In this document: in pieces, positions 33,880-42,367 of the stretch
How positions within the stretch are numbered: the stretch's first letter is position 1
How the letters are laid out: the number at the start of each line of letters is the position of its first letter
Source: Portibacter marinus
GTDB taxonomy: Bacteria; Bacteroidota; Bacteroidia; Chitinophagales; Saprospiraceae
Reading direction: 5' to 3'
Length of the DNA stretch: 64,000 bases
Assembly: GCF_021533195.1 (NCBI RefSeq)
Contig: NZ_JAJNKB010000002.1
Span: 62,001-126,000 of the forward strand
Made by a program: the position numbers and the translations under genes
The notes under the pieces: generated by a model
Database searches by the model: none
What the model was told of the DNA's origin: nothing
The model's input: the letters and a program-made list of their open reading frames with translations, nothing else

Positions 33880-34331
33880 TCCAAATCTTTCATAAAAGCC
33901 ACAAACCTACCTTTTTCTTGATATCCTAAATGTTTATGAAAAGCAATACTGTCTTCATTTTCTATTTCAGTGTCCGAGCCCATCTGAGTACATCCATTGG
34001 CAAGCGCCCATTCTTCACCCTTTCGGATCAATGATCGCCCAATTCCTCTTCCTCGAGAGCTATTTCTGAGATAAATCCCTTCGATATAACCCACAAACGG
34101 AGTGACTTTCCCTTCCACATATTCATGACGAAGGGCGACATGCAAAAAGCCCACAAATTCTTCTTCCTTCTTTACGAGTAAGGCATATTGACGTTCATCC
34201 TTTATTAATGATTTGACGGCTTCAACTTCGGTTTCAAAGTCGGTTTCCTCCGGCCAAAATTCGACGAAAAGACGGGCTAGTGCTTCGTAATTAGATGCGT
34301 CTATTTCAAGAATATGGTATGCTTTCGCCAC
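33876..34331 (-). CDS. GNAT acetyltransferase resembling aminoglycoside 6'-N-acetyltransferases
   Basis: The 151-residue GNAT protein has the acetyl-CoA motif RGRGIGRSL and the blocks 'VGYIEGIYLRNSSRGRG', 'GSDTEIENEDSIAFHKHLGY' and 'EKGRFVAFMKDL', the pattern of the AAC(6')-I type. Chromosomal relatives may acetylate other amines, so resistance cannot be inferred from sequence alone. It converges with the esterase gene, and both stop codons share bases at 33876-33879. It ends the reading direction set by the korBA operon 12 bp upstream and could be read through from it. Confidence 0.82.
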   Translation of the reverse strand: MAKAYHILEIDASNYEALARLFVEFWPEETDFETEVEAVKSLIKDERQYALLVKKEEEFVGFLHVALRHEYVEGKVTPFVGYIEGIYLRNSSRGRGIGRSLIRKGEEWALANGCTQMGSDTEIENEDSIAFHKHLGYQEKGRFVAFMKDLD

Positions 34332-34343
34332 GAAATCATTGTT

Positions 34344-35399
34344 TTACCCTCTGAAGCTAGCATTGATCTTATCTAAGGCTGATTGTCCCGGACACAACTG
34401 ATCAGCATTAAGTGTATTTAACGCCACATCCACTGTATTCAGTTTTTTGTGAAGATCGCCGCTACTAGGATCTATGTAAAATAGTCCTGTCAGAACATCA
34501 CCATTGCTTCTCGCCTTCTGTAATTTGTTCGTCGCAGAATTTCTATCGAAGGGATTCCAATCCGGTGCCAATTTTGCAAGTCTCAGAGTGGATCCATCAT
34601 GTAGCTTCACATCCATTTTCTTACCCGCTTCATATTGTACTTCTATTTCTTCTTTGAGTGGTACAAAATCTACTTTGGAGGTGACCGTCATGTGATCTCT
34701 CACAAAATCATAAGACTTTGTAGATCCTTTATTATTATTAAAGGTGACACAAGGCGAGATGACATCTATAAAGGCAAATCCCGGATGTGACATCGCTGCC
34801 TTAATCAATGGAACCAGTTGGGTTTTATCTCCTGAAAAGCTTCTTGCGACAAAGCTTGCTCCCAATTCCAGCGCCAGACCAGCGAGATCAATCGGGCCAA
34901 ATTCGTTGGCTTTACCTGTTTTATTGATCGATCCTACATCTGCTGTGGCTGAATCCTGACCTTTGGTCAATCCGTAACAGCCGTTGTTCATGACAATATA
35001 GGTCATGTTTAAATTTCGCCTGATGACATGTACAAACTGTCCTATTCCTATGGAAGCGGAGTCGCCGTCACCTGAAACGCCGAGGTAGATCAGGTTTTTG
35101 TTCGCCAGATTGGCTCCCGTAGCAATGGAGGGCATTCTCCCATGTACTGAATTAAAGCCATGGGAGTTGCTGAGAAAATAAGTGGGAGTTTTAGAAGAAC
35201 AACCAATCCCGGAAAGTTTCGCCAATCGATGCGGTTCTATATCCATTTCAAAACTGGCCTGGACAATGGCACCGCTGATAGAATCATGACCACATCCAGC
35301 ACATAGTGTCGAAATGACACCTTCATAATCTGATTTGATGTAACCCACTTTATTTCTGGGACTTTGGGGGTGGGTAAACTTAGGTTTTGCAAAACTCAT
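34344..35399 (-). CDS. korB: 2-oxoacid:ferredoxin oxidoreductase, beta (TPP) subunit
   Basis: The 351-residue beta subunit has the cluster and thiamine-pyrophosphate blocks CAGCGHDS, 'GIGCSSKTPTYF', 'HGFNSVHGRMPSIATGANLAN' and GDGDSASIG. With the alpha subunit it catalyses CoA-dependent oxidative decarboxylation of a 2-oxoacid, 2-oxoglutarate in the closest characterised group, reducing ferredoxin. It overlaps the alpha gene by 4 bases (35396-35399). A C-terminal extension with 'LKEEIEVQYEAGKKMDVKLH' is normal for Kor beta subunits. Confidence 0.92.
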   Translation of the reverse strand: MSFAKPKFTHPQSPRNKVGYIKSDYEGVISTLCAGCGHDSISGAIVQASFEMDIEPHRLAKLSGIGCSSKTPTYFLSNSHGFNSVHGRMPSIATGANLANKNLIYLGVSGDGDSASIGIGQFVHVIRRNLNMTYIVMNNGCYGLTKGQDSATADVGSINKTGKANEFGPIDLAGLALELGASFVARSFSGDKTQLVPLIKAAMSHPGFAFIDVISPCVTFNNNKGSTKSYDFVRDHMTVTSKVDFVPLKEEIEVQYEAGKKMDVKLHDGSTLRLAKLAPDWNPFDRNSATNKLQKARSNGDVLTGLFYIDPSSGDLHKKLNTVDVALNTLNADQLCPGQSALDKINASFRG

Positions 35400-37216
35400 A
35401 TAGGCTGGGATTGTTGTTGTTTAACATTAAGTGAATGTCTGATTTTCTGAGAGATCAAGTCAGCGGTGATCGGGGTGCCATCATAGTTCAATACTGATTC
35501 TAGTTTCCCTGGATCATAGTCCAATTCATTGATTAACAAGGAGCGCATTTGTGCATCACGGTTTTGCTCTATCACATAAATCTTTTGATGATCATCCAGG
35601 AACTGGCGCACTTCATGGTTGAATGGGAAGGCTTTGATTCGCATGGCATTCAAATAAATGCCCTCTTCGTTCAAAATATCCAAAGATTCTAAAGCTGCAT
35701 ATCTGGTTGTTCCAAAAAAAAGTATTCCTATGTCCGTTTTTTCTTTAGCCTGACGCATAGCAGGTTTAGGAACATATTCCTTAGCAGTCTCAAACTTTCT
35801 CAGCAGCCGATCAACTTTCCGGACATAAGCATCACCGGCCTCAGAATACTTCGCATACTCATCGTGGGAGGTGCCTCTTGTAAAATAGGAGCCCTTCGTA
35901 GGATGGGTGCCCGGAATAGTCCGATATGGAATTCCATCTCCATCTATATCTAGATATCGTCCCCAGTCTTTGATTTCATCCATTTCCTTCGCGTTCAATA
36001 CTTTCCCTCTATCGTACTGCTTTTGCTCATCCCAAATAAAAGGATCGGTCATGTGCTCGTTCATGCCAAGATCCAGATCAGAAAGAATGATAACAGGAGT
36101 TTGCAAACGGTCTGCAAGATCCAGGGCCAACGCACCAAAGTGAAAACACTCGTTCGGTGTCGACGGGAAGAGCAAAACATGTTTTGTATCGCCATGGGAA
36201 GCATAAGCCGATGAGAGGATGTCAGCCTGTTGCGTGCGAGTGGGCATGCCGGTAGATGGTCCTCCTCGTTGCACATTGATCAATGTTACCGGAATTTCAG
36301 CAAAGTAAGCAAGGCCAATGAATTCATTCATTAAAGAAACCCCTGCACCACTTGTGGCCGTGAAAGACCGGGCTCCATTCCAGGTGGCACCAATCACCAT
36401 TCCAATGGCCGAAAGTTCGTCTTCTGCTTGTACTACGGCAAAATTGTTTTTGCCGGTTTCAGGGTCAACTCTCAATTTCTTACAATATTTTTCAAAAGCG
36501 CTCGCCAGAGAAGTTGAAGGCGTTATGGGATACCATGCCGCCACGGTAGCACCGCCATAAATTAATCCCAGCGCTGTTGCAGTATTTCCATCGATGACGA
36601 TCGAATCACCCGTTTTATCTGCTTTTTGGACCCGATACTCCAGGGGACAACTGTAATGCTTGACGGCATAATCGAAACCAATTTGGAGTGCCTCGAAATT
36701 AGGCGGTATCAATTTAGGCTTAGCGGCGAAGAGTTTTTCAATGGTTTCCTGCACTGCCGTTAAGGGCATAGCTATCAATGCAGCCACTGCCCCTACATAG
36801 ATAATATTCTTAAAAAGTTGTTGCTTTCTGGGGTCCGCGAAGTGCTGCATCGAAAGTTTCATCATGGGAATTCCAATAAAATGAATGTCTTCCCGAAAGA
36901 AGCTTTCATGCATGGGCTTTGAATTGTCGTAGATGAAATAACCACCTGTGACTACAGATTCAATATCCTGAATATAGGTTTGCGGATTAACGCCCACTAA
37001 AATATCAATGCCATCTCTCCTTCCTAAATAGCCTTTTTCACTAACCCTCACTTCATACCAGGTAGGAAGACCTTGTATATTGGAAGGGAAAATATTCTTA
37101 GGTGAAATAGGGATTCCCATTCTGAAGATCGATTTCGCAAAAATACCATTGGCACTGGCTGAGCCTGTACCATTTACATTGGCAAACCTTATGACAAATT
37201 CATTAACACTGGACAC
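35396..37216 (-). CDS. korA: 2-oxoacid:ferredoxin oxidoreductase, fused gamma-alpha subunit
   Basis: The gamma domain occupies about residues 1-190 ('RFANVNGTGSASANGIFAKS') and the alpha pyrimidine-binding domain the rest ('GNTATALGLIYGGATVAAWY', 'FTATSGAGVSLMNEF'). I chose the GTG at 37214-37216, giving 606 aa. It overlaps the upstream gene by only 14 bases and begins just before the conserved 'VIRFANVNG'. An ATG at 37321 would force a 119-base overlap and add unrelated residues. The enzyme works with the beta subunit encoded downstream and likely hands electrons to, or takes them from, the Fe-S flavoprotein upstream. Confidence 0.9.
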   Translation of the reverse strand: MSSVNEFVIRFANVNGTGSASANGIFAKSIFRMGIPISPKNIFPSNIQGLPTWYEVRVSEKGYLGRRDGIDILVGVNPQTYIQDIESVVTGGYFIYDNSKPMHESFFREDIHFIGIPMMKLSMQHFADPRKQQLFKNIIYVGAVAALIAMPLTAVQETIEKLFAAKPKLIPPNFEALQIGFDYAVKHYSCPLEYRVQKADKTGDSIVIDGNTATALGLIYGGATVAAWYPITPSTSLASAFEKYCKKLRVDPETGKNNFAVVQAEDELSAIGMVIGATWNGARSFTATSGAGVSLMNEFIGLAYFAEIPVTLINVQRGGPSTGMPTRTQQADILSSAYASHGDTKHVLLFPSTPNECFHFGALALDLADRLQTPVIILSDLDLGMNEHMTDPFIWDEQKQYDRGKVLNAKEMDEIKDWGRYLDIDGDGIPYRTIPGTHPTKGSYFTRGTSHDEYAKYSEAGDAYVRKVDRLLRKFETAKEYVPKPAMRQAKEKTDIGILFFGTTRYAALESLDILNEEGIYLNAMRIKAFPFNHEVRQFLDDHQKIYVIEQNRDAQMRSLLINELDYDPGKLESVLNYDGTPITADLISQKIRHSLNVKQQQSQPI

Positions 37217-38990
37217 AGACTTCGGTAGCTTTAGTGACTTGATATAAATATTTTTGCATGTCCCATGCAGCTGTTGGGCACCGTTCCGCGCATAATCCAC
37301 AATGCAGACAAACGTCCTCATCTTTGACCATTACCCTGCCTGTAGGCAATTTTTCAGAGACATATAAGTCCTGAGTTAAATTGGTAGCGGGGGCTGATAA
37401 TCTACTTCTGAGTTCCAGTTCTTCTCCATTGACAGTGAAAGTAATACAGTCGGTAGGGCAAACATCCACACAAGCATCACATTCAATGCATTTTTTATCT
37501 GTAAACACAGTCTGAACATCACAATTGAAACAACGCTGGGCTTCTTTGAATCCAAGACCCTTGTCAAAGCCAAGCTCCACTTCAATCTTCCTGTCCGTCA
37601 AACTCAAGGCTTTATCTTCATGAGGCACCTGGTAGCGCTCGTCAATAACCACATAACTGTCGTACATCCATTCATGAATACCCATTTTCTGACTCATGAG
37701 ATTGGCCATAGGGGCTGGACGATCATTTAAGTCTTTATCATTGCAAAACAAATCGATGGAAATAGCAGCCTGATGACCATGTGCTACTGCAGTAATGATG
37801 TTTTCAGGTCCGAATGCCGCATCACCGCCAAAAAATACATGGGGTAGGGTGGATTGGAATGTGGTTTTATTTAGCACGGGGATATCCCATTTGCCAAACT
37901 CAATTCCCAGATCTCGTTCTATCCAGGGAAACGCATTGTCCTGGCCAATGGCTATAATAACATCATCGGCTTCTATAAATTCATCGGGCTCACCGGTAGG
38001 AATGAGTTTACGTCGTCCATTTTCGTCATATTCTGCCCGCACCTTACCGAATAAAACGCCCTTCAATTTACCATTCTCTACAACAAACTCTTTTGGCGGC
38101 ATATTATTTAAGATAGGAATATCCTCTCTGATGGCATCTTCAATCTCCCAGGGTGAAGCTTTCATGTCTTTAAATGGACTTCTGACCACTACTGTCACTT
38201 TCTCTCCACCTATCCTCCTTGAAGTTCTGCAACAATCCATCGCTGTATTTCCACCACCAAGGATAATGACTTTGTTGCCAACTGATGTTCGATGGCCGAA
38301 CGCCACACTTTCCAACCATTCAATTCCAATATGAACATGTTGGTCAGCTTCCGCCCGACCTTTAAGATTCAGATCCCGTCCCTTGGGAGCTCCCGTACCT
38401 ACAAATACGGCATCATAATCCTGATCCAGGACTTCTTTCATAGAAGATACATAGGTATTGAAATGCGTGTGAATTCCCAGGTCCACGACGTAATTCACTT
38501 CTTCGTCCAGCACTTCCTCTGGAAGTCGAAAAGCAGGGATTTGGGTTCTCATCATGCCGCCTCCTTTATGCCATTCGTCGTAAAGATGAATTTCATATCC
38601 GAGGGGTGCAAGATCGCGTGCGACTGTCAAAGAAGCAGGTCCACCTCCAATTAAAGCAATTTTTTTACAATTGGACTCAAAAGGCCCACTGACCATATAT
38701 GGCTTGACATCACCTTTGTTATCTGCGGCAACCCGCTTGAGCCGGCATATGGCAACGGGCTCTTCTTCTACCCGTCCTCTTCTGCAGGCAGGTTCACACG
38801 GCCGATCGCAGGTCCTGCCCAGGATTCCTGGAAAAACATTGGATTCCCAATTCACCATGTAGGCCTCGTCGTACTTACCAGCGGATATGAGTCGAATGTA
38901 TTCCGGTACTGGGGTGTGAGCGGGACATGCATATTGACAATCTACAACTTTGTGAAAATACTCCGGATCTGATATATCTGTAGGTTTCAT
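37203..38990 (-). CDS. GltD-like NAD(P)-dependent flavoprotein with extra ferredoxin domain
   Basis: In order: an N-terminal Cys-rich helical domain (C18, C22, C61, C65, C69) as in the small subunit of glutamate synthase, FAD motif GGGPAS (115-120), a second nucleotide motif ('VIILGGGNTAMDC'), GGDAAFGP, and a C-terminal domain with two 4Fe-4S motifs (C501, 504, 507, 511 and C561, 564, 567, 571). The last four residues are CVQC. Length (595 aa) reflects the added ferredoxin. No glutamate synthase large subunit is nearby; the overlap with korA shows that it serves the oxoacid oxidoreductase, probably moving electrons between NAD(P)H and ferredoxin. Confidence 0.92.
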   Translation of the reverse strand: MKPTDISDPEYFHKVVDCQYACPAHTPVPEYIRLISAGKYDEAYMVNWESNVFPGILGRTCDRPCEPACRRGRVEEEPVAICRLKRVAADNKGDVKPYMVSGPFESNCKKIALIGGGPASLTVARDLAPLGYEIHLYDEWHKGGGMMRTQIPAFRLPEEVLDEEVNYVVDLGIHTHFNTYVSSMKEVLDQDYDAVFVGTGAPKGRDLNLKGRAEADQHVHIGIEWLESVAFGHRTSVGNKVIILGGGNTAMDCCRTSRRIGGEKVTVVVRSPFKDMKASPWEIEDAIREDIPILNNMPPKEFVVENGKLKGVLFGKVRAEYDENGRRKLIPTGEPDEFIEADDVIIAIGQDNAFPWIERDLGIEFGKWDIPVLNKTTFQSTLPHVFFGGDAAFGPENIITAVAHGHQAAISIDLFCNDKDLNDRPAPMANLMSQKMGIHEWMYDSYVVIDERYQVPHEDKALSLTDRKIEVELGFDKGLGFKEAQRCFNCDVQTVFTDKKCIECDACVDVCPTDCITFTVNGEELELRSRLSAPATNLTQDLYVSEKLPTGRVMVKDEDVCLHCGLCAERCPTAAWDMQKYLYQVTKATEVCVQC

Positions 38991-39104
38991 TTCCTTCTAT
39001 ATAATTGGTATTAGTAAATAAATATAGAATTAAATACCTGAAAAGCGAATATAGTGATGTCGAAAATTGCGTGAAGAGTAACTGAAGGCAAATCAAATAA
39101 AATG

Positions 39105-39551
39105 CTAACTTCTCTTTGCTTTAAAAAATGCCTGCATCATTTCGGCACATTCTTTTTGTCGGACACCATAGGCCAGTTTTGTTTTTGGATGTAATAGTTC
39201 ACGACCAATTCTGGAAAAACCGGATTTGTCATCAGTTGCGCCATACACCAGTTTTCCAATTTGTGCCCATCTTAAGGCTCCAGCACACATCACACAGGGT
39301 TCTAAAGTGATATACATGGTACAGTCCTGTAAATATTTGCCACCAAGGTAAGAGCTAGCTGAGGTGATGGCCAGCATTTCAGCATGTGCGGTTACATCTT
39401 TCAAAATTTCAGTTTGATTGTGAGCTCGAGCGATAATTCTTTGCTGACTAACAATAACGGCACCTACCGGAATCTCATTTTCCGCCATGGCTTGTTGTGC
39501 CTCTGCAATGGCTTGTTTCATAAAGTAATCATCATCAAAAACCTGAATCAT
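39105..39551 (-). CDS. tadA: tRNA-specific adenosine deaminase
   Basis: The 148-residue protein has the zinc-deaminase motifs HAEM (catalytic His and Glu in 'VTAHAEMLAI') and PCVMCAGAL, with 'NEIPVGAVIV' before them. TadA converts A34 to inosine in tRNA-Arg(ACG). The ATG at 39549-39551 (MIQVFDDDYF) is chosen: the long in-frame extension upstream is not TadA-like and would overlap the neighbouring gene. It follows that gene by 34 bp in the same direction. Confidence 0.92.
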   Translation of the reverse strand: MIQVFDDDYFMKQAIAEAQQAMAENEIPVGAVIVSQQRIIARAHNQTEILKDVTAHAEMLAITSASSYLGGKYLQDCTMYITLEPCVMCAGALRWAQIGKLVYGATDDKSGFSRIGRELLHPKTKLAYGVRQKECAEMMQAFFKAKRS

Positions 39552-39585
39552 TGAAATGTCTTTCAGGCAAATATCAAAATCTTTC

Positions 39586-40128
39586 TCAAATTTTTCGCAT
39601 ATAGCTGATGGACATACTTGAGAATATTTCACCTTGATTGTACACAGAGGTAGAAATACCAACGTTGACTTTGTCTTTGGATGAAAAATGAATAAGTGCT
39701 TCAGGTCTGAGATGTCCACCAAAGAGCACATACCTTTCTGATCTAAATGTGCCATCTTCACCAGTGAAGGGGTCTTGTGGTAGAAGTGGAGAAAGAAGTA
39801 ATTGATGTTGATACCTTATGGAAGACCCACCTACTAGTGATAAATCCATCCAGTCGGTGTCAAGAAGATTAAATACCAGTAGCTGATTACAGGCAAATGT
39901 TGTTAAGCTATAACTGAAACGTGAGATGCCATCAGATTGGTCAATAGAACTAAAATGTCCGAAATTAGCCTCTATTCCTACACTAAACCAGCGTCCAAAA
40001 TCTCTTCTGACTTCCAGTTCTCCGGAAGGTACCAGTAAGTCTCCACTTCCCCACAGATATAGACCGGTACCAAATCGCAGCGACGTTTGAGAATAGGCGT
40101 GATTACGTATGAAAACTGAATTTTCCAA
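39586..40128 (-). CDS. Outer-membrane beta-barrel-like protein with disrupted or unclear N-terminus
   Basis: The product has strand-like repeats ('SLRFGTGLYLWGSGDLL', 'FSVGIEANFGHFSS', 'VNVGISTSVYNQG') that suggest a small barrel. The frame opens only with TTG and lacks a proper signal peptide, although 'NHAYSQ' looks like the end of one. An ATG at 40149-40151 in another frame gives [10 protein letters not shown] followed by a hydrophobic run that would join this frame after a single-base shift near 40090. A frameshifted gene is therefore likely, or a sequencing error. No family is recognised. Confidence 0.5.
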   Translation of the reverse strand: MENSVFIRNHAYSQTSLRFGTGLYLWGSGDLLVPSGELEVRRDFGRWFSVGIEANFGHFSSIDQSDGISRFSYSLTTFACNQLLVFNLLDTDWMDLSLVGGSSIRYQHQLLLSPLLPQDPFTGEDGTFRSERYVLFGGHLRPEALIHFSSKDKVNVGISTSVYNQGEIFSSMSISYMRKI

Positions 40129-40167
40129 AAAATCCTTGCATTTAGTTTCATAAAAAAATCTTACGAT

Positions 40168-40175
40168 TATCTTTG
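40168..40175 (+). promoter_or_regulatory. Bacteroidota-type -7 box TATCTTTG before guaB
   Basis: TATCTTTG fits TAnnTTTG and ends four bases before the guaB ATG at 40179. The distance implies a nearly leaderless message. The distal element is weak. Confidence 0.5.
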
Positions 40176-40178
40176 CGC

Positions 40179-41660
40179 ATGGATAGAAATAATTTCAACG
40201 AAAAGTTTACCCAGGAAGCCCTGACCTTTGATGATGTCCTCTTAATTCCGGCTCATTCGGAAGTTTTACCCAGAGACGTTGACATCAAATCCAAACTCAC
40301 CAGAGACATTACCATTAATGTTCCTATTGTATCTGCCGCTATGGATACCGTGACAGAATACGGTCTCGCCATTGCCATTGCGCGGCAGGGAGGAATCGGT
40401 ATGATTCATAAGAACATGACCATTGAAGAACAAATGGATCAGGTCAGAAAGGTGAAGAGGTCAGAAAGTGGAATGATCATCGATCCCGTAACTTTGGGGC
40501 CTGATCAACCCATAGGAGAAGCGCACAACTTAATGTCTACTTATAAGATAGGTGGTATACCGATTGTAGACAAAAATCAAAAGCTTGTAGGCATTCTTAC
40601 CAACCGTGATCTTCGTTTTGAAAAGGCCATGGGTGTAAAGGTCAGTGAAATCATGACGAAGGAAAATCTGATTACTGCACCGGTGGGAACGACCTTAGAT
40701 CAAGCCAAAGATATTCTGCAAAAGTATAAGATTGAAAAACTGCCGGTGGTGGACGCCAATAATATTTTGATGGGTTTGATCACCTATAAGGATATTTTAA
40801 AGTTGACAGACTACCCTGATTCTATTAAGGATACGTATGGCCGCTTGATGGTCGGTGCCGCAGTCGGCGTTACCAATGATATGCACGATCGCATACAAGC
40901 ATTGCAATCTGTGAGTGTAGATGTCATTACGATTGATACGGCTCACGGACATTCACATGGAGTGCTGGAAGCTGTTAAGGAAGTCAAAAAAACTTATAAA
41001 GATTTACAGGTTATCGGTGGAAATGTTGCTACCGGATCAGGAGCAAAAGCCTTGGTAGAGGCTGGTGCTGATGGGGTAAAAGTGGGCGTTGGTCCCGGAA
41101 GTATCTGTACCACCAGAATAGTTGCGGGAGTTGGTGTGCCTCAACTGACGGCTATTTATAATGCAGCAGAAGCCATTAAAGGTAGTGGTGTTCCCATCAT
41201 TGGAGACGGAGGGATAAGATACACCGGTGATATAGCGAAAGCAATCGTTGCTGGGGCTTCTACCATTATGGGAGGGTCTCTGTTTGCAGGTGTAGAAGAA
41301 GCCCCGGGGGAAACTGTTATTTTTGAAGGCAGAAAATTCAAAATCTATCGGGGCATGGGATCGATAGGGGCGATGGAGTTGGGCTCTAAAGATCGGTATT
41401 TCCAAGATGTAGAGGATGACATAAAAAAATTGGTACCAGAAGGAATCGAAGGCAGAGTGGCCTATAAAGGTTATTTGTCTGAGGTTATGGTTCAATATAT
41501 CGGAGGTTTAAGGGCAGGAATGGGTTACTGTGGAGCCAGGAACATCGAAGCGCTACAAAAAGCGCAGTTTTCTAAGATTACCAATGCCGGAATTATTGAA
41601 TCGCATCCTCACAATATTACCATTACCAAGGAAGCACCAAATTACAGCAAGCGTCGATAA
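40179..41660 (+). CDS. guaB: IMP dehydrogenase
   Basis: IMP dehydrogenase oxidises IMP to XMP with NAD+, the first committed step to GMP. The 493-residue protein starts with '[21 protein letters not shown]', has two CBS domains (about 95-205) and the catalytic loop [11 protein letters not shown] with the nucleophilic Cys. The flap and '[12 protein letters not shown]' region are intact. The ATG at 40179 is chosen because the upstream TTG (40173) is part of the promoter box. The DNA glycosylase gene begins at the base after its stop. Confidence 0.95.
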   Translation: MDRNNFNEKFTQEALTFDDVLLIPAHSEVLPRDVDIKSKLTRDITINVPIVSAAMDTVTEYGLAIAIARQGGIGMIHKNMTIEEQMDQVRKVKRSESGMIIDPVTLGPDQPIGEAHNLMSTYKIGGIPIVDKNQKLVGILTNRDLRFEKAMGVKVSEIMTKENLITAPVGTTLDQAKDILQKYKIEKLPVVDANNILMGLITYKDILKLTDYPDSIKDTYGRLMVGAAVGVTNDMHDRIQALQSVSVDVITIDTAHGHSHGVLEAVKEVKKTYKDLQVIGGNVATGSGAKALVEAGADGVKVGVGPGSICTTRIVAGVGVPQLTAIYNAAEAIKGSGVPIIGDGGIRYTGDIAKAIVAGASTIMGGSLFAGVEEAPGETVIFEGRKFKIYRGMGSIGAMELGSKDRYFQDVEDDIKKLVPEGIEGRVAYKGYLSEVMVQYIGGLRAGMGYCGARNIEALQKAQFSKITNAGIIESHPHNITITKEAPNYSKRR

Positions 41661-42278
41661 ATGGTGATTCCAAGAAGTTTTTATGAAGGCGAGGACATTC
41701 TGGAAATCAGCAAACGATTGCTGGGAAAGAAGCTTTGCACCCTCATAGATGGCCAGTACACCAGCGGTATCATTGTTGAAACGGAAGCTTATAAGGCGCC
41801 TGAAGATAAGGCTAGTCATGCTTATGGAAATAAAGTGACTCCGAGAACAAAAACCATGTTCAGCAAGCCCGGAACGGGATATATATACATCATTTACGGC
41901 ATGTATCACCTTTTCAATGTGATTACAGGACCCGAAGGCGTTGCACATTGCATTCTCGTAAGAGCAGTTGAACCATTGGAAGGCCAAGAAGCAATGGCCA
42001 GGAGAAGATCTATGTCAAAAGTACGTAAAGAAATGACCAATGGTCCTGGTAAATTTAGCATCGCTATGGGCATCCACAAAGGACTTAATGGAACTGATTT
42101 AACACAAAGAGAACAGATCTGGATAGAGGAGGGTTGGCCTCTTACAGATCCGAAAGAAATTTTAGTAGGTCCGAGAGTCGGCATGTCTACTGCAGAGGAG
42201 TGCTCAAACTGGCCGTTCAGGTTTAGAATAAAAGGAAACAGATGGACAAGTAAACCAGATACTGTTTACTATGAGTAG
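41661..42278 (+). CDS. DNA-3-methyladenine glycosylase (AAG/MPG type)
   Basis: The 205-residue protein has the MPG blocks 'SFYEGEDILEISKRLLGKKL', 'GIIVETEAYKAPEDKASHAY' with the catalytic Glu of VETEAY, 'GYIYIIYGMYHLFNVI' and 'MTNGPGKFSIAMGI'. These enzymes remove 3-methyladenine and hypoxanthine from DNA. The start is immediately after the guaB stop, so they are probably translated from one message. Hypoxanthine arises when dITP, derived from IMP, is incorporated, which makes the pairing with guaB sensible. Confidence 0.93.
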   Translation: MVIPRSFYEGEDILEISKRLLGKKLCTLIDGQYTSGIIVETEAYKAPEDKASHAYGNKVTPRTKTMFSKPGTGYIYIIYGMYHLFNVITGPEGVAHCILVRAVEPLEGQEAMARRRSMSKVRKEMTNGPGKFSIAMGIHKGLNGTDLTQREQIWIEEGWPLTDPKEILVGPRVGMSTAEECSNWPFRFRIKGNRWTSKPDTVYYE

Positions 42279-42335
42279 TTCATTAATATAGGGTAAACAT
42301 TTCAATGGTATGGCAACTTTGGCAAGATAATTTCT

Positions 42336-42343
42336 TACATTTG
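42336..42343 (+). promoter_or_regulatory. Bacteroidota-type -7 box TACATTTG
   Basis: TACATTTG matches TAnnTTTG and ends 24 bp before the ATG at 42368, with a TTTG at 42318-42321. It argues that an in-frame ATG at 42305 is upstream of the transcript. Confidence 0.5.
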
Positions 42344-42367
42344 ATCAAACGAAAGGGCCAAAAACAT

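Noticed and set aside
37217-37321. Upstream ATG start for korA
   Set aside because: It would overlap the flavoprotein gene by 119 bases and add residues that do not look like the gamma subunit; the GTG at 37216 leads straight into the conserved start.
37203-38990. Glutamate synthase small subunit (gltD)
   Set aside because: The added two-cluster ferredoxin, the absence of gltB and the overlap with korA point to an oxoacid oxidoreductase partner.
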